NCBI RefSeq assembly: GCF_000161935.1
Contig: NZ_GG698802.1
Coordinates: 255,539-319,538, forward strand
Reading direction: 5' to 3'
DNA length: 64,000 nt
Source: Limosilactobacillus coleohominis 101-4-CHN
Lineage (GTDB): Bacteria > Bacillota > Bacilli > Lactobacillales > Lactobacillaceae
This document shows positions 8,151 through 17,103 of this stretch, one piece after another. The translations under genes were made by a program, and so were the position numbers. The first letter of the stretch is position 1. Every line of letters begins with the position of its first letter. The notes beneath the pieces were generated by a model, which made no database searches, was not told the DNA's origin, and saw only the letters and a program-made list of their open reading frames with translations.

Positions 8151-9174
8151 CTAACGTTTGTGTTGAGTATGGAACAGTCCCGATATTGACAATAGTGCCA
8201 CTCCAATGGCCACTAACAGTTGCCCACCACGATTACCGGTTTGTGGTAAAGCCTCATTTGTAGATTGGAGTTTCTTATGGTTTAGGTGACTTTTTAGCGG
8301 ACGGTTATATTCCTTCAACATTGCTAAATCACCGGCTTCATTTCCGAAGTAATTGAGTGATTAGGAAGTTTAGGAACTTGATGGCGGATTACCAGTTGCG
8401 TTGATTTCACTTGTAGCGTTTGCTCTGATAGAGTTAACGGCTCTTTTACTAATACTGGAGGGTTGGACACGGGTAACGTCAACGGTTCTTCTGCTTGTGT
8501 TTTCTTCTTTGAAGGAGTTGATATCTCTTTCTCTGGAACCGCAGTCTTAGGTTTAGTCTCCGTTACTGGTTTAGATGATATGACCTTAGGCTGTACCAAT
8601 ACTTCCTTATGTTCACCATATTTACCCACCAGTAATTGATCCTTGCTTGCTGGATTGGTGAAGTCCATGCCAGTTGGTGCTTGCAAAGTTACCTGCCGAG
8701 TTTTGTTATATGGGACGGTATAGAGATGGCGAATATAAACTTTACCCTGTGCATCTTTGAGATCTACCGTACAATTTGCTGGCGGCTGACGTTGTTGACC
8801 GTCCTTCGGAAAATATTCTATATGGTAAACCGTGACTGTAATATTGATTTTTTCTAATTTATCAATGACTAATCCATTCGCATTATTTTGATAACCTGCA
8901 ATTTGGGGTAATTTAGCTGAACTAGTGCGCAGGTATTCACCATATTTGCCAGACCCCGCCAAGAAACTAGATCCGTTTGCTGTTGATGAACTGTACCATC
9001 AGTAGAAGTAATTTCAATTATGCGCTTAGTTTGCGGTAAGGGAACCGTTGCTGCTGTCGTCGTTGGGTGGTCAGTATTTTCGGCAGCTTGAATCGGATTC
9101 CCAGAACAAATAATAACTGCCCCACTAATTACACTAATCCATAATGAGTAACCTTGCCATTTTGAATATTTCAT
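8151..9174 (-). pseudogene. Broken LPQTG-anchored surface protein (two frameshifts)
   Basis: Three frames make one protein of about 340 aa. The first (ATG 9174) gives a signal peptide (hydrophobic 12-26, cut near IQAAE) and a short N-terminus. A frameshift near 8965-8975 (TTT/GGGG runs) moves to the frame reading FLAGSGKYGEY and a Pro/Lys/Thr-rich linker. A second shift near 8340-8350 moves to a frame reading EAGDLAML and ending with LPQTGNRGG, a membrane helix and HTQHKR, which is a sortase anchor. The central part has no recognised domain. Either a genuine pseudogene or errors in low-coverage sequence; both lesions must be present for the anchor to be lost. Confidence 0.75.
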
Positions 9175-9288
9175 AAAACATTCCTCCTATTTTTGGGTCT
9201 CATTATTTAAAGACGCAAAAATGACTAACTTTTATCTTTTTTACTAAAAAAGATTTACACTAAGGTTAGTTACTTCATTTTAGAAAGA

Positions 9289-10392
9289 ATGATTCATGTG
9301 AATAAGTCTGCTCGTTCTCATCTTCGTGGTGATATTGGTGATTATTTAAAGGTGTTCGCCTGTGTCGCCGTCATCGGACAACCAGTTATTGATCTATTAA
9401 TCCATGATCAGTCGCCCCACCTGCAAACCAATTTAGGGAGCATCTATAATTTAATTAAGTACACGGCACCGGCTTTTATATTTGGGATTTTATATACTGA
9501 CATTCGCCAACACAGTGAACTAGGCTACTTTGATGTTCGTGCTTATTATCGCAATATTGGGCTTTCTCTTTTTCTGCCGACGATTATTTGGTCGTTAATC
9601 TACCTGTTAATTATGCCGAACCTCCAGCAACGCTTCCGCTGGCATAATATCTTGACCTTTTTCTGGCAATTCATTAATGGCAATGCGGCTCCTCACCTTT
9701 GGTACAACACAATGATGCTCCAGTTTGCTTTGCTGGTACCACTTTTCTGGCAACTCCACCTGTGGTTGGGACAGAACGTTTGGAAAGGCTGGGCCGTTTT
9801 TATTGGTACCGCCGTTTTGTACCTCGTCTGGCTTGGCATTTACAACAGTTACGTATTCCACCAACCCGGTGAAGCCTACTGGTATCTCACTGACCGTTTA
9901 TTTATTAGTTTCATTCTCTATGCTATCTATGGTGTTCTAGCATGGAACTATCGGCGGCAATTTAATCACTGGATTTTCCGTTTTTGGCCCATCCTTCTGG
10001 TAATTCTCGCCATCACCTTTGTTAAGTATAATCATGAATTACGGCAGTATGGCTGGCCGGTTAATTTAGTCAATGCTTCTTACTATAAGCCATCAACCGC
10101 CATTTACAGCTTAATGGTAATTGAATTAGTCGCCACACTCTCCCTGAGTAACCAATTTCATCACCACTTAGCAATCCAGCACTTCTTCCACTACTCCGCT
10201 GATCTCGCCTATCTGGCCTACCTCAGTAATGTCTTCTGGGAACAACTGCTTTGGCGAGGGCTTCACTTAGTAAAATTCGCAACTATTCACCCATACTTAG
10301 TTTTATTTAGTTTATGGGGAGCAACCATTGTTTTGGCTTTCGGTTCGGCAGCCTTCGTTCAACAAATTATAATCCAAATGAAAAGAGGTTAA
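9289..10392 (+). CDS. Acyltransferase-3 family membrane protein
   Basis: 367 aa with about ten membrane helices. The N-terminus DIGDYLKVFACVAVIG corresponds to the conserved first helix of the family, and APHLWYNTMMLQFALLVP (near 131-148) matches the HLWF.y.l..ly...P block. Such proteins O-acylate surface sugars, peptidoglycan or lipids, with the acceptor usually unknown. The usual first-helix His of active members is not clearly seen, so activity is uncertain. It is divergent from the broken surface-protein gene and ends in its own terminator. Confidence 0.7.
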   Translation: MIHVNKSARSHLRGDIGDYLKVFACVAVIGQPVIDLLIHDQSPHLQTNLGSIYNLIKYTAPAFIFGILYTDIRQHSELGYFDVRAYYRNIGLSLFLPTIIWSLIYLLIMPNLQQRFRWHNILTFFWQFINGNAAPHLWYNTMMLQFALLVPLFWQLHLWLGQNVWKGWAVFIGTAVLYLVWLGIYNSYVFHQPGEAYWYLTDRLFISFILYAIYGVLAWNYRRQFNHWIFRFWPILLVILAITFVKYNHELRQYGWPVNLVNASYYKPSTAIYSLMVIELVATLSLSNQFHHHLAIQHFFHYSADLAYLAYLSNVFWEQLLWRGLHLVKFATIHPYLVLFSLWGATIVLAFGSAAFVQQIIIQMKRG

Positions 10393-10418
10393 TCTCACAA
10401 ACGATTAACCTCCTTTTG
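10385..10418 (+). terminator. Terminator of the acyltransferase gene
   Basis: GAGGTTAATC (10385-10394) pairs perfectly with GATTAACCTC (10403-10412), followed by CTTTTG. The stem overlaps the last codons of the gene. Confidence 0.75.
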
Positions 10419-10424
10419 ATGTTA

Positions 10425-12197
10425 CTAAATTTGATGAACAACCTTTTCAATATCATCAACAATCAGTTCTGGAGTCAAATGGTACCATTCCGCTAAGACG
10501 TCGTAAGGAACATTGTCAGAAAATTCACGGGGTGCACCAAAGTTGAGCACCTTCATTTCACTAGCACTATAATAACGATCAATCGTTTCACCAAAACCGC
10601 CTGACAGGTTGCCGTCTTCCAACGTTACAACAATATCATGATCTTCTTGCAAATGATGAAGGTCTTGTTGGTCAATATTCGTTACCGTTTTTGGGTTGAT
10701 CAATGTTGCATCAATGTTAAGTTTCTTCTGTAATTCTTGCCGAACATCTTCACCTAATTGCCAGAAATCACCAACAGCAAAAATGGCTACTTCACTCCCT
10801 TGATGAGCAATTTCATAATCAATGATACTATAGTCAGTTTGCGTTGCTGGTCGATGAAGCAACTTCCGTTCAGGTTGACGGATAACGACTGGGGTGTCTG
10901 TTTGACTAATGGCCCATTTGAGCATCGAGATCATTTCTTCTACGCTCGTTGGTGCCAAATATTCGATGTTTGGCAATGAACTAATGTATGAAATATCGAA
11001 CGTCCCTTGGTGGGTCGCTGATTCACTGGAAATGGTCCCACCCCGGACAATCATTACCACCGGAGCATCATTCAAAGCAACATCGTGGATTAATTGGTCA
11101 TAAGCCCGTTGTAAGAAGGTACTACTTTCAAAGACCACCGGACGGACACCATTTTGGGCCATTGCAACCGCAGACGTAACCGACATCTGTTCAGCAATTC
11201 CGACATCAAAATACCGTTCTGGGTAAGCCTTTTCAAAACGCTTCAAGTCAAACATACCTGGGATTCCAGCATTAATAGCTGCAATATTGGTTCCGTCTTT
11301 AATTTCACTCAGGAGTTCGTCAATCACAGCTTCACTGTATGATTCCTTTGGTTGTGGAGTGGTGCTTTCACCAGTTTGACCATTGAATGGGCCACGCCAG
11401 TGGTAAGCCATTTCATTATCAATAGCGGGTTGATAACCAGCTCCCTTTAACGTATGAACATGTAGAACAATTGGGTGGTCGATATCCTTCACATCTTCAA
11501 AGACTTTGATCATGGCGCTTAGATCGTTACCATCGGGAACATAACGATAATCAAGCCCCATAAACTTAAAGATATTGTTAGCGGATTGACCAGCAGTTTC
11601 TCGCAATTCTTTAAGTCCTTGGTATAAACCACCCTGGTTATGGTCGTCAATCGACATATTATTATCATTGACCACGATAATCAGGTTGGAGTGGAGCTTA
11701 GAAGCATTATTGAGACCCTCAAAAGCTAAACCACCACTTAAAGAACCATCCCCAATAATTGCAACGACATTTTCATGTTTATGCTTTAAATCTCGTGATT
11801 CCGCCATCCCAACTGCCAAAGCAATTGATGTTGAGGTGTGACCAACTTGGAAAAAGTCATGGTCACTTTCTTCAGGTGAAGTAAACCCGGATACGTCCTC
11901 ATAATGATCAGGATCTAAGAAGCCTTGTGCCCGTCCCGTAAACATCTTGTGTGGATAGGACTGGTGTGACACATCCCAAATCACCTTATCGTGTGGTGAA
12001 TCAAAAACATAGTGATAGGCAAGAGTAGTCTCCACAATTCCTAAGTTTGGTCCCACGTGACCCCCAATTTTTTCATCACGTTCGAGAATTAACTGACGCA
12101 TTTCGTCTGCTAACTCGTGCAATTGATCCAGTGACATCCCTTTGATGTCTGCAGGCTCTTCGACTTCATTTAAAAGATAATCTGGATGAAGATTCAT
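10425..12197 (-). CDS. 1-deoxy-D-xylulose-5-phosphate synthase-like enzyme
   Basis: 590 aa. Thiamine-diphosphate enzyme of the Dxs/transketolase family, which joins pyruvate and glyceraldehyde-3-phosphate. Visible: GGHVGPNLGIVE and DKVIWDVSHQSYPHK near the N-terminus, the cofactor loop GDGSLSGGLAFEGLNN with the later NDNNMSID (Mg site), then the central-domain block FLQRAYDQLIHDVAL. The longest frame starts with GTG at 12206, but ATG 12197 is chosen because AGGAG lies 8 bases before it. Monocistronic. No other gene of the methylerythritol pathway is near. DXP also feeds thiamine and pyridoxal synthesis, so a role there or in another ketol transfer is possible. Confidence 0.8.
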   Translation of the reverse strand: MNLHPDYLLNEVEEPADIKGMSLDQLHELADEMRQLILERDEKIGGHVGPNLGIVETTLAYHYVFDSPHDKVIWDVSHQSYPHKMFTGRAQGFLDPDHYEDVSGFTSPEESDHDFFQVGHTSTSIALAVGMAESRDLKHKHENVVAIIGDGSLSGGLAFEGLNNASKLHSNLIIVVNDNNMSIDDHNQGGLYQGLKELRETAGQSANNIFKFMGLDYRYVPDGNDLSAMIKVFEDVKDIDHPIVLHVHTLKGAGYQPAIDNEMAYHWRGPFNGQTGESTTPQPKESYSEAVIDELLSEIKDGTNIAAINAGIPGMFDLKRFEKAYPERYFDVGIAEQMSVTSAVAMAQNGVRPVVFESSTFLQRAYDQLIHDVALNDAPVVMIVRGGTISSESATHQGTFDISYISSLPNIEYLAPTSVEEMISMLKWAISQTDTPVVIRQPERKLLHRPATQTDYSIIDYEIAHQGSEVAIFAVGDFWQLGEDVRQELQKKLNIDATLINPKTVTNIDQQDLHHLQEDHDIVVTLEDGNLSGGFGETIDRYYSASEMKVLNFGAPREFSDNVPYDVLAEWYHLTPELIVDDIEKVVHQI

Positions 12198-12376
12198 GTA
12201 CCCCACTCCTTAACTTAATCCATCTCTAAAGTATTCTTAATTTATTCTACAACATGTTTTGCCGATGTGAAACCAAATGGTGAGGAAAGATTACCATCTA
12301 ACTGCCATCATTAATTGACGAGGACAGATTTTCTCGTTAGCATTAACCTAATTAATCTTAGAAAAGAGTAAATACT

Positions 12377-13623
12377 GTGAAGAATGAAGCAACGGAGAAG
12401 CTTTCTCCACTCAAGCCATTAACAAGTAAGCAAAGTGCGCTAATTCAGCAAATTATGAACTTTACAACTGAGCACCTCGAAGCTCAAATACCCCAGCGAT
12501 TTTTACAATCTACGGTGATGCCGGTACTGGCAAAAGTGTGGTTCTTTCGCACCTTTTTAATGAACTTCAAATTGCTGCGCGAACAGATTCAACTAGTCCA
12601 CTTTACCAAACACGCAATAAGTTTTTAGTTAATCATCCCGAAATTCTAAAAGTTTATCGTGAAATTGCTGGTGGACAGCCCCATCTGCTCAAAAAAGACT
12701 TCATGCGTCCGACATCCTTTATTAACCAGCTAGATAAACTGCATCAAGCTATTGATGTCGCCGTGATTGACGAAGCCCATCTCTTACTATCGAAACCTGA
12801 TCATTACAATAACTTTTATTATAATAATCAATTAGCAGAAATCATTAAACGATCACGAATCGTTATTATTGTGTTCGACCGTTACCAGGTATTACGCATG
12901 AAAAGTCTCTGGACACCTGAACGATTGCAAAAACTGGTTAACCAGTATCCTCACGATGAGTATCGCCTCAAGCATCAATTTCGAATGACTGCTAGTGATT
13001 AATTAGTTCAATGGATGAATAATTTCACTGATGGTCAGATCAAACCATTACCTCTTAATAGTCGCGAGCATTACGATTTCCGGATTTACGATGATGCTGA
13101 GGAAATGCGACAGGCCATTGTACGACGAAACAACGAGGTCGGCCTTTCTCGAATTCTTTCGACATCCGGATATCCTTCCACACTCGATGGCGGGAAACAT
13201 TATATTTGTGAAGGACGCTTTAAGATGCCCTGGGATCAATATAACTTTACTGCCACCCCATGGGCAGAAATTCCAGAAACCATTAATGAAGTTGGCTCAA
13301 TCTATACCTGTCAAGGCTTTGATCTAAACTATGCTGGAATCATCATTGGACCAATTTTTAGTCAAAAACCATCCAGTAATCAACTTGCGATCCACCTTGA
13401 TAAGTTTACGGATGTGGAAGCATTTAAAAAGCGGTCAGATTTATCTGATCCTCAAGAGATTCACGCTCTTGAAGAACGGATGTTGTTAAATGCTTTGAAC
13501 GTGATCATGAAACGAGGGGTTAAAGGAACTTACCTCTATGCGCATGATCTCCGCTTGCGGCAAACCCTCGTTCAGTTGTATCATCAAATGATAAGACAAA
13601 ACCAAAGGAACGAATTGAAATGA
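12377..13623 (+). pseudogene. Broken DUF2075 ATPase/helicase-like protein
   Basis: One gene interrupted twice. From ATG 12377 the frame reads to about 12490, where a frameshift in a CCCC run moves to the frame encoding IYGDAGTGKS, the Walker A loop. Walker B is VAVIDEAHLLL. An in-frame TAA at 13000-13002 follows RMTASD, after which LVQWMNNF continues to 13623. The order Walker A, Walker B, the conserved YRLKHQFRM and the C-terminal GSIYTCQGFDLNYAGIIIGP block fits DUF2075 (Schlafen-like/helicase-type) ATPases, often linked to nucleic-acid metabolism or defence. The protein would be about 415 aa. The TGA overlaps the ATG of the next gene. Confidence 0.8.
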
Positions 13624-14330
13624 AAGCAAATCAGGAACATCACCGTCCCCGCTACGTAAGCAAAACACTGCTGATTAGTATTGCGATCATCTTTATCGTA
13701 TTAGCATTAGTCGGCATCTATCATGATTTCAAGCCAGAATTGAACCTCATTTTACACTACAACCACCATAATCAAACCAAACTGTTGCATTTAATTCGCG
13801 CTCACTCATACCGCGACATGGGAATGCTTGTCGTTATCATTGCCATGATGAATGCAATTCCCGGTTTATCAAATTCAGTGGTCTGTATTTTTACCGGGGT
13901 CTGCTATGGCCCCATTGTTGGACTATTAATTAATTGGATTGGCAATGTTACTGGTAACTGCTTAGTGGCGGGTCTAATTACCCACATTCACTTTTCTGAT
14001 AAGTTTAAGCACAGTCGTTCGCTTAAACACTTAACAGACACCAAACATCCGCTCATCGCATTAACCATGGGTTACATGATCCCGGTAATCCCCAGTGCGC
14101 TCGTTAACTATGCAGTGGTCCAAATGAAAGTTTCTCGACAACGTTTCTTAGCAATGGTGATTATCGGAATGCTTCCCACTTCTTATCTGTATGCATTTGG
14201 AGGCGACGCCATCATCAAGGGTGATTTGAAACGAATTATTGCGGCATTACTGATTATCGTTGTTGGGCTTGCAATCTACAAATTGATCGAATACCGTCGA
14301 GAGCGGCAAGAAAATATCACTAAAAATTAG
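13620..14330 (+). CDS. TVP38/TMEM64-type (VTT domain) membrane protein
   Basis: 236 aa, five or six membrane helices. The central VTT block is seen as IPGLSNSVVCIFTGVCYGPIVG (helix and re-entrant loop) and later MIPVIPSALVNYAVV. VTT/DedA proteins scramble or flip lipids across membranes. The start ATG overlaps the stop of the broken ATPase gene (ATGA), so it was probably translated by coupling and may now be weakly expressed. Transcription ends at a hairpin that shares its core with the dispersed repeat of this window. Confidence 0.75.
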   Translation: MKANQEHHRPRYVSKTLLISIAIIFIVLALVGIYHDFKPELNLILHYNHHNQTKLLHLIRAHSYRDMGMLVVIIAMMNAIPGLSNSVVCIFTGVCYGPIVGLLINWIGNVTGNCLVAGLITHIHFSDKFKHSRSLKHLTDTKHPLIALTMGYMIPVIPSALVNYAVVQMKVSRQRFLAMVIIGMLPTSYLYAFGGDAIIKGDLKRIIAALLIIVVGLAIYKLIEYRRERQENITKN

Positions 14331-14372
14331 GACTCGATTGCTCGGTAAAGCCGAACTCTCGGGTCCTTTTTT
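14330..14372 (+). terminator. Terminator sharing its inner hairpin with the dispersed repeat
   Basis: GGACTCGA (14330-14337) pairs with TCGGGTCC (14359-14366), with one wobble. Inside it the segment TGCTCGGTAAAGCCGAACTC repeats the apical hairpin found at 46816 and 62247. TTTTTT follows. It serves the VTT gene and faces the flavodoxin-like gene on the other strand. Confidence 0.75.
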
Positions 14373-14381
14373 CATAAATCA

Positions 14382-14936
14382 CTATTTTTCACTATCTCCG
14401 TATCGTTCGGCAAGTTGCAATTTCGGTTGTTGAAGATATTCAACATACGCTTGTGCCCGCTGTGCTAATTCAGCATCAGACATGTTGGAAGCATTATAAC
14501 TGATAAACGGCGTCATGAACTTAGTTTTAATTAAAATACTGGTTGCTTGGTATGGTCGTAGCAAGCTTGGCATTGTGTAATGAACCCGGCCATCCTTGGC
14601 ATACGCATCCTTATCAGCCCCTGGAGTAACCGCAAGCAACCATTCGTGGTCGAGAAGCGCTTTGCCACCATTGTATGCCCAGTTACCAGTGAATACATCA
14701 TCTTCATATTGCTTAACCAATGCTGGACTGGAGTACCAATAAACAGGAAACTGGAACACAATTCGATCAGTGTTTTCCAGAATTTGGCGTTCCTTAGGAA
14801 CATCAATTTTAAGGTCTGGATATAAAGCATACATATCACGAACTTCAAAGCCGGCCTTTTTGGCAGCTTCTGCTAGTGCTTTGTTGACCCGCGATTGATC
14901 CATGTGAGGGTGAAATAATAAAATTGTCGTTTTCAT
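14382..14936 (-). CDS. Flavodoxin-fold NAD(P)H dehydrogenase (quinone)
   Basis: 184 aa, Flavodoxin_2 family (NQO/MdaB/KefF-like): FMN or FAD enzyme reducing quinones with NAD(P)H in the cytoplasm. The N-terminus TTILLFHPHMDQSRVNKAL is the phosphate-binding loop for the flavin, and RIVFQFPVYWYSSPALVKQYEDDVF (near 59-83) is the family signature around the isoalloxazine ring. AAAGGAGCG precedes ATG 14936. Monocistronic. Physiological acceptor unknown. Confidence 0.85.
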   Translation of the reverse strand: MKTTILLFHPHMDQSRVNKALAEAAKKAGFEVRDMYALYPDLKIDVPKERQILENTDRIVFQFPVYWYSSPALVKQYEDDVFTGNWAYNGGKALLDHEWLLAVTPGADKDAYAKDGRVHYTMPSLLRPYQATSILIKTKFMTPFISYNASNMSDAELAQRAQAYVEYLQQPKLQLAERYGDSEK

Positions 14937-15013
14937 AATGAACGCTCCTTTTCTTACTATTCGTTAGTTAATTTTGAACCTTTTTAAATTAAATTTCAAC
15001 TCATTCCCACCTC

Positions 15014-15048
15014 AAACATTTGTTCTTTTGTACGTGATTCGGTATAAT
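15014..15048 (+). promoter_or_regulatory. LexA box overlapping the promoter of the first Y-polymerase gene
   Basis: AAACATTTGTTC (15014-15025) matches the Firmicute LexA site GAAC-N4-GTTC with one mismatch. Its right half forms the -35 TTGTTC (15020-15025), and after 17 bases comes a perfect -10 TATAAT (15043-15048). LexA bound here would hide the promoter; damage would release it. Confidence 0.65.
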
Positions 15049-15081
15049 ACTAGTACCTAATATAACGAAAGGATTAATATC

Positions 15082-16602
15082 ATGGATGCGCGAACCTTTT
15101 TAGCAATCGATCTAAAATCATTCTATGCTTCCGCTGAGTGTGCCGCTTTAAATTTAAATCCGCTCAATACTAACCTAGTGGTTGCGGATGCTTCTCGTTC
15201 CGATAAGACCATCTGTCTGGCTGTTTCGCCTGCTTTAAAAAAATTTGGCGTTCCAGGACGGCCGCGTTTGTTTGAAGTTCGCCAACGAATTCACGAAATT
15301 AATCGGGAACGTGCTAAGCATGCAACTTATCACCATCTGTCCGATCACTCATCCATCTACCGTGGTAAGTTATTAAAGTCGCCAAACCTTCGGGTGGCCT
15401 TCAAAATTGCCAAGCCACGGATGGAATACTATATGCAGGTTTCGGCCAAAATTTATGAAATTTATTTACGATATATCAAACCGCAAAACATTCACGTTTA
15501 TTCGATTGACGAAGTTTTTATGGATGTGACCGACTACATCCATGAGCATCAAGTTTCTGCCCATGATTTAGCAAAAACGATCATCCAGCAAATTCAAGCA
15601 GAAACAAAAATTACGGCGACTGCAGGTATTGGTACCAATCTATACTTAGCGAAAATTGAGATGGATATTGTGGCCAAACGAATCCCCGGTGATCAAGATG
15701 GCGTGCGAATCGCCCAAATGAATGAAAAGCAATACCGACGTTATCTCTGGGCCCACACCCCACTTACGGATTTTTGGCGTTTAGGCAAGGGATATGCTAA
15801 GCGCTTAGAAAAACTTGGCTTACATACGATGGGAGATATTGCTCGTTGCTCTTTAGGAAAGCTCTCTGATCCAATGAATGAAGAAGTTCTTTACCGTGAA
15901 TTTGGCAAAAATGCGGAACTATTAATTGATCACGCCTGGGGCTTTGAATCAGCAACCATTGCTGATATTAAGTCGTACACTTCAGACGAACATGGTATTT
16001 ATTCTGGGCAAGTCTTGATGCGTCCTTATAAGCCTAAGGAAACTCGGATTATCGTTAGTGGAATGGCGGATGATTTAGCATTAACATTGGTTAAACGCGG
16101 CATGATGACCGATTCGGTTGAAATCGTCATCCAGTACGACGTGCAAAGTTTAACATATGCTAATAATTATAGTGGCGCGATTAGTGAGGATTTCTATGGA
16201 CGTAAGACCCCCAAACCGGATCATGCTAAATATCAATTACGATCGTTAACGGACTCCGCACAAGAACTCCGCGAAATATACGGAGAATTATTTAAGCGGA
16301 CGGTCAATCCACACTTATTGATTCGCAAACTCACGTTGATTGCCCATAACCTTACTTCAGTAGCTGTTGCAGAGCAAGAAGCACGGTATGAACAAACCGA
16401 CCTTTTCTCAAATGTCGACCAGGCGGTGAAGGAGGATCGAGTTGCCAAGGTTAAACGCCATCAAGACCATAAATTACAAAAACTTATTGTTAAATTACAA
16501 CAAGATACCGGGAATAAAAATATCATCATGCATGGTTCCGATCTTTTGCCGGAATCTACGGCGCGCGAACGGAATAATCAAATTGGAGGGCATCATATCT
16601 AA
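15082..16602 (+). CDS. Y-family DNA polymerase (UmuC/UvrX-like)
   Basis: 506 aa. Translesion DNA polymerase. Catalytic carboxylates are visible in FLAIDLKSFYASAE (Asp near 10) and YSIDEVFMDV (Asp-Glu near 141-142). The palm, fingers and little-finger order follows UmuC. It is longer than Pol IV (about 350-420), with extra sequence near the C-terminus, as in other lactobacillar forms. The stop overlaps the next start (TAATG). SOS control is indicated by the LexA box. An AAAGG site precedes ATG 15082. No UmuD-like gene is present, as is normal for Firmicutes. Confidence 0.9.
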   Translation: MDARTFLAIDLKSFYASAECAALNLNPLNTNLVVADASRSDKTICLAVSPALKKFGVPGRPRLFEVRQRIHEINRERAKHATYHHLSDHSSIYRGKLLKSPNLRVAFKIAKPRMEYYMQVSAKIYEIYLRYIKPQNIHVYSIDEVFMDVTDYIHEHQVSAHDLAKTIIQQIQAETKITATAGIGTNLYLAKIEMDIVAKRIPGDQDGVRIAQMNEKQYRRYLWAHTPLTDFWRLGKGYAKRLEKLGLHTMGDIARCSLGKLSDPMNEEVLYREFGKNAELLIDHAWGFESATIADIKSYTSDEHGIYSGQVLMRPYKPKETRIIVSGMADDLALTLVKRGMMTDSVEIVIQYDVQSLTYANNYSGAISEDFYGRKTPKPDHAKYQLRSLTDSAQELREIYGELFKRTVNPHLLIRKLTLIAHNLTSVAVAEQEARYEQTDLFSNVDQAVKEDRVAKVKRHQDHKLQKLIVKLQQDTGNKNIIMHGSDLLPESTARERNNQIGGHHI

Positions 16603-17051
16603 TGGATCACGAAAAAGATATTATCGAACACCACTTATTTTCGGATACATCACGTTATCAAGACATTATGGATCTCCCACGTCATCAGTCAAAAGCTCAC
16701 TTACCGATGAGCCAGCATGATCGAGCAGGCCAATTTGCCCCCTTCTCCGCATTAACTGGCTATCATCATTTGATTGATCAAACTGCACAACATTACAAAA
16801 ATAAACAGTATCAAACCAGACAACAAGCACTTGAAATCCGCCAGTCGCTCAACAAACTCAGTAAGCAATCTCCAGTTGAAGTCAATTATTTCAATGCTGA
16901 ATCGGGGTTTTATGAAACTATTAAAACCCATTTGATGCAAATTAACTGGTTGGCTGGGACAGCAACGTTTATTGATCATCAAAATCCCCAGCAACAGTAT
17001 CAAATCCCCCTGGCAAACATCAGAGCAGTACGTAATTTACCACAATCCTAA
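16602..17051 (+). CDS. YolD-like protein
   Basis: 149 aa. The block DRAGQFAPFSALTGYHHLIDQ (near 46-66) is the signature of YolD-like proteins, which Firmicutes encode directly after UmuC-like polymerases and which are thought to serve in place of UmuD. The following helical region and a beta-rich C-terminus are consistent. Start and upstream stop overlap, so the two are made together. Function beyond partnership with the polymerase is not established. Confidence 0.85.
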   Translation: MDHEKDIIEHHLFSDTSRYQDIMDLPRHQSKAHLPMSQHDRAGQFAPFSALTGYHHLIDQTAQHYKNKQYQTRQQALEIRQSLNKLSKQSPVEVNYFNAESGFYETIKTHLMQINWLAGTATFIDHQNPQQQYQIPLANIRAVRNLPQS

Positions 17052-17056
17052 AAACG

Positions 17057-17087
17057 AAAAAGCCTGACCACTACGGCCAGGCTTTTT
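17057..17087. terminator. Bidirectional terminator between the polymerase operon and the yjeM-like gene
   Basis: AAAAAGCCTG pairs with CAGGCTTTTT, with CC/GG inside the loop. A-run and T-run on either side suit both convergent transcripts. Confidence 0.85.
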
Positions 17088-17103
17088 GTGAAGCAATTTT
17101 ATT

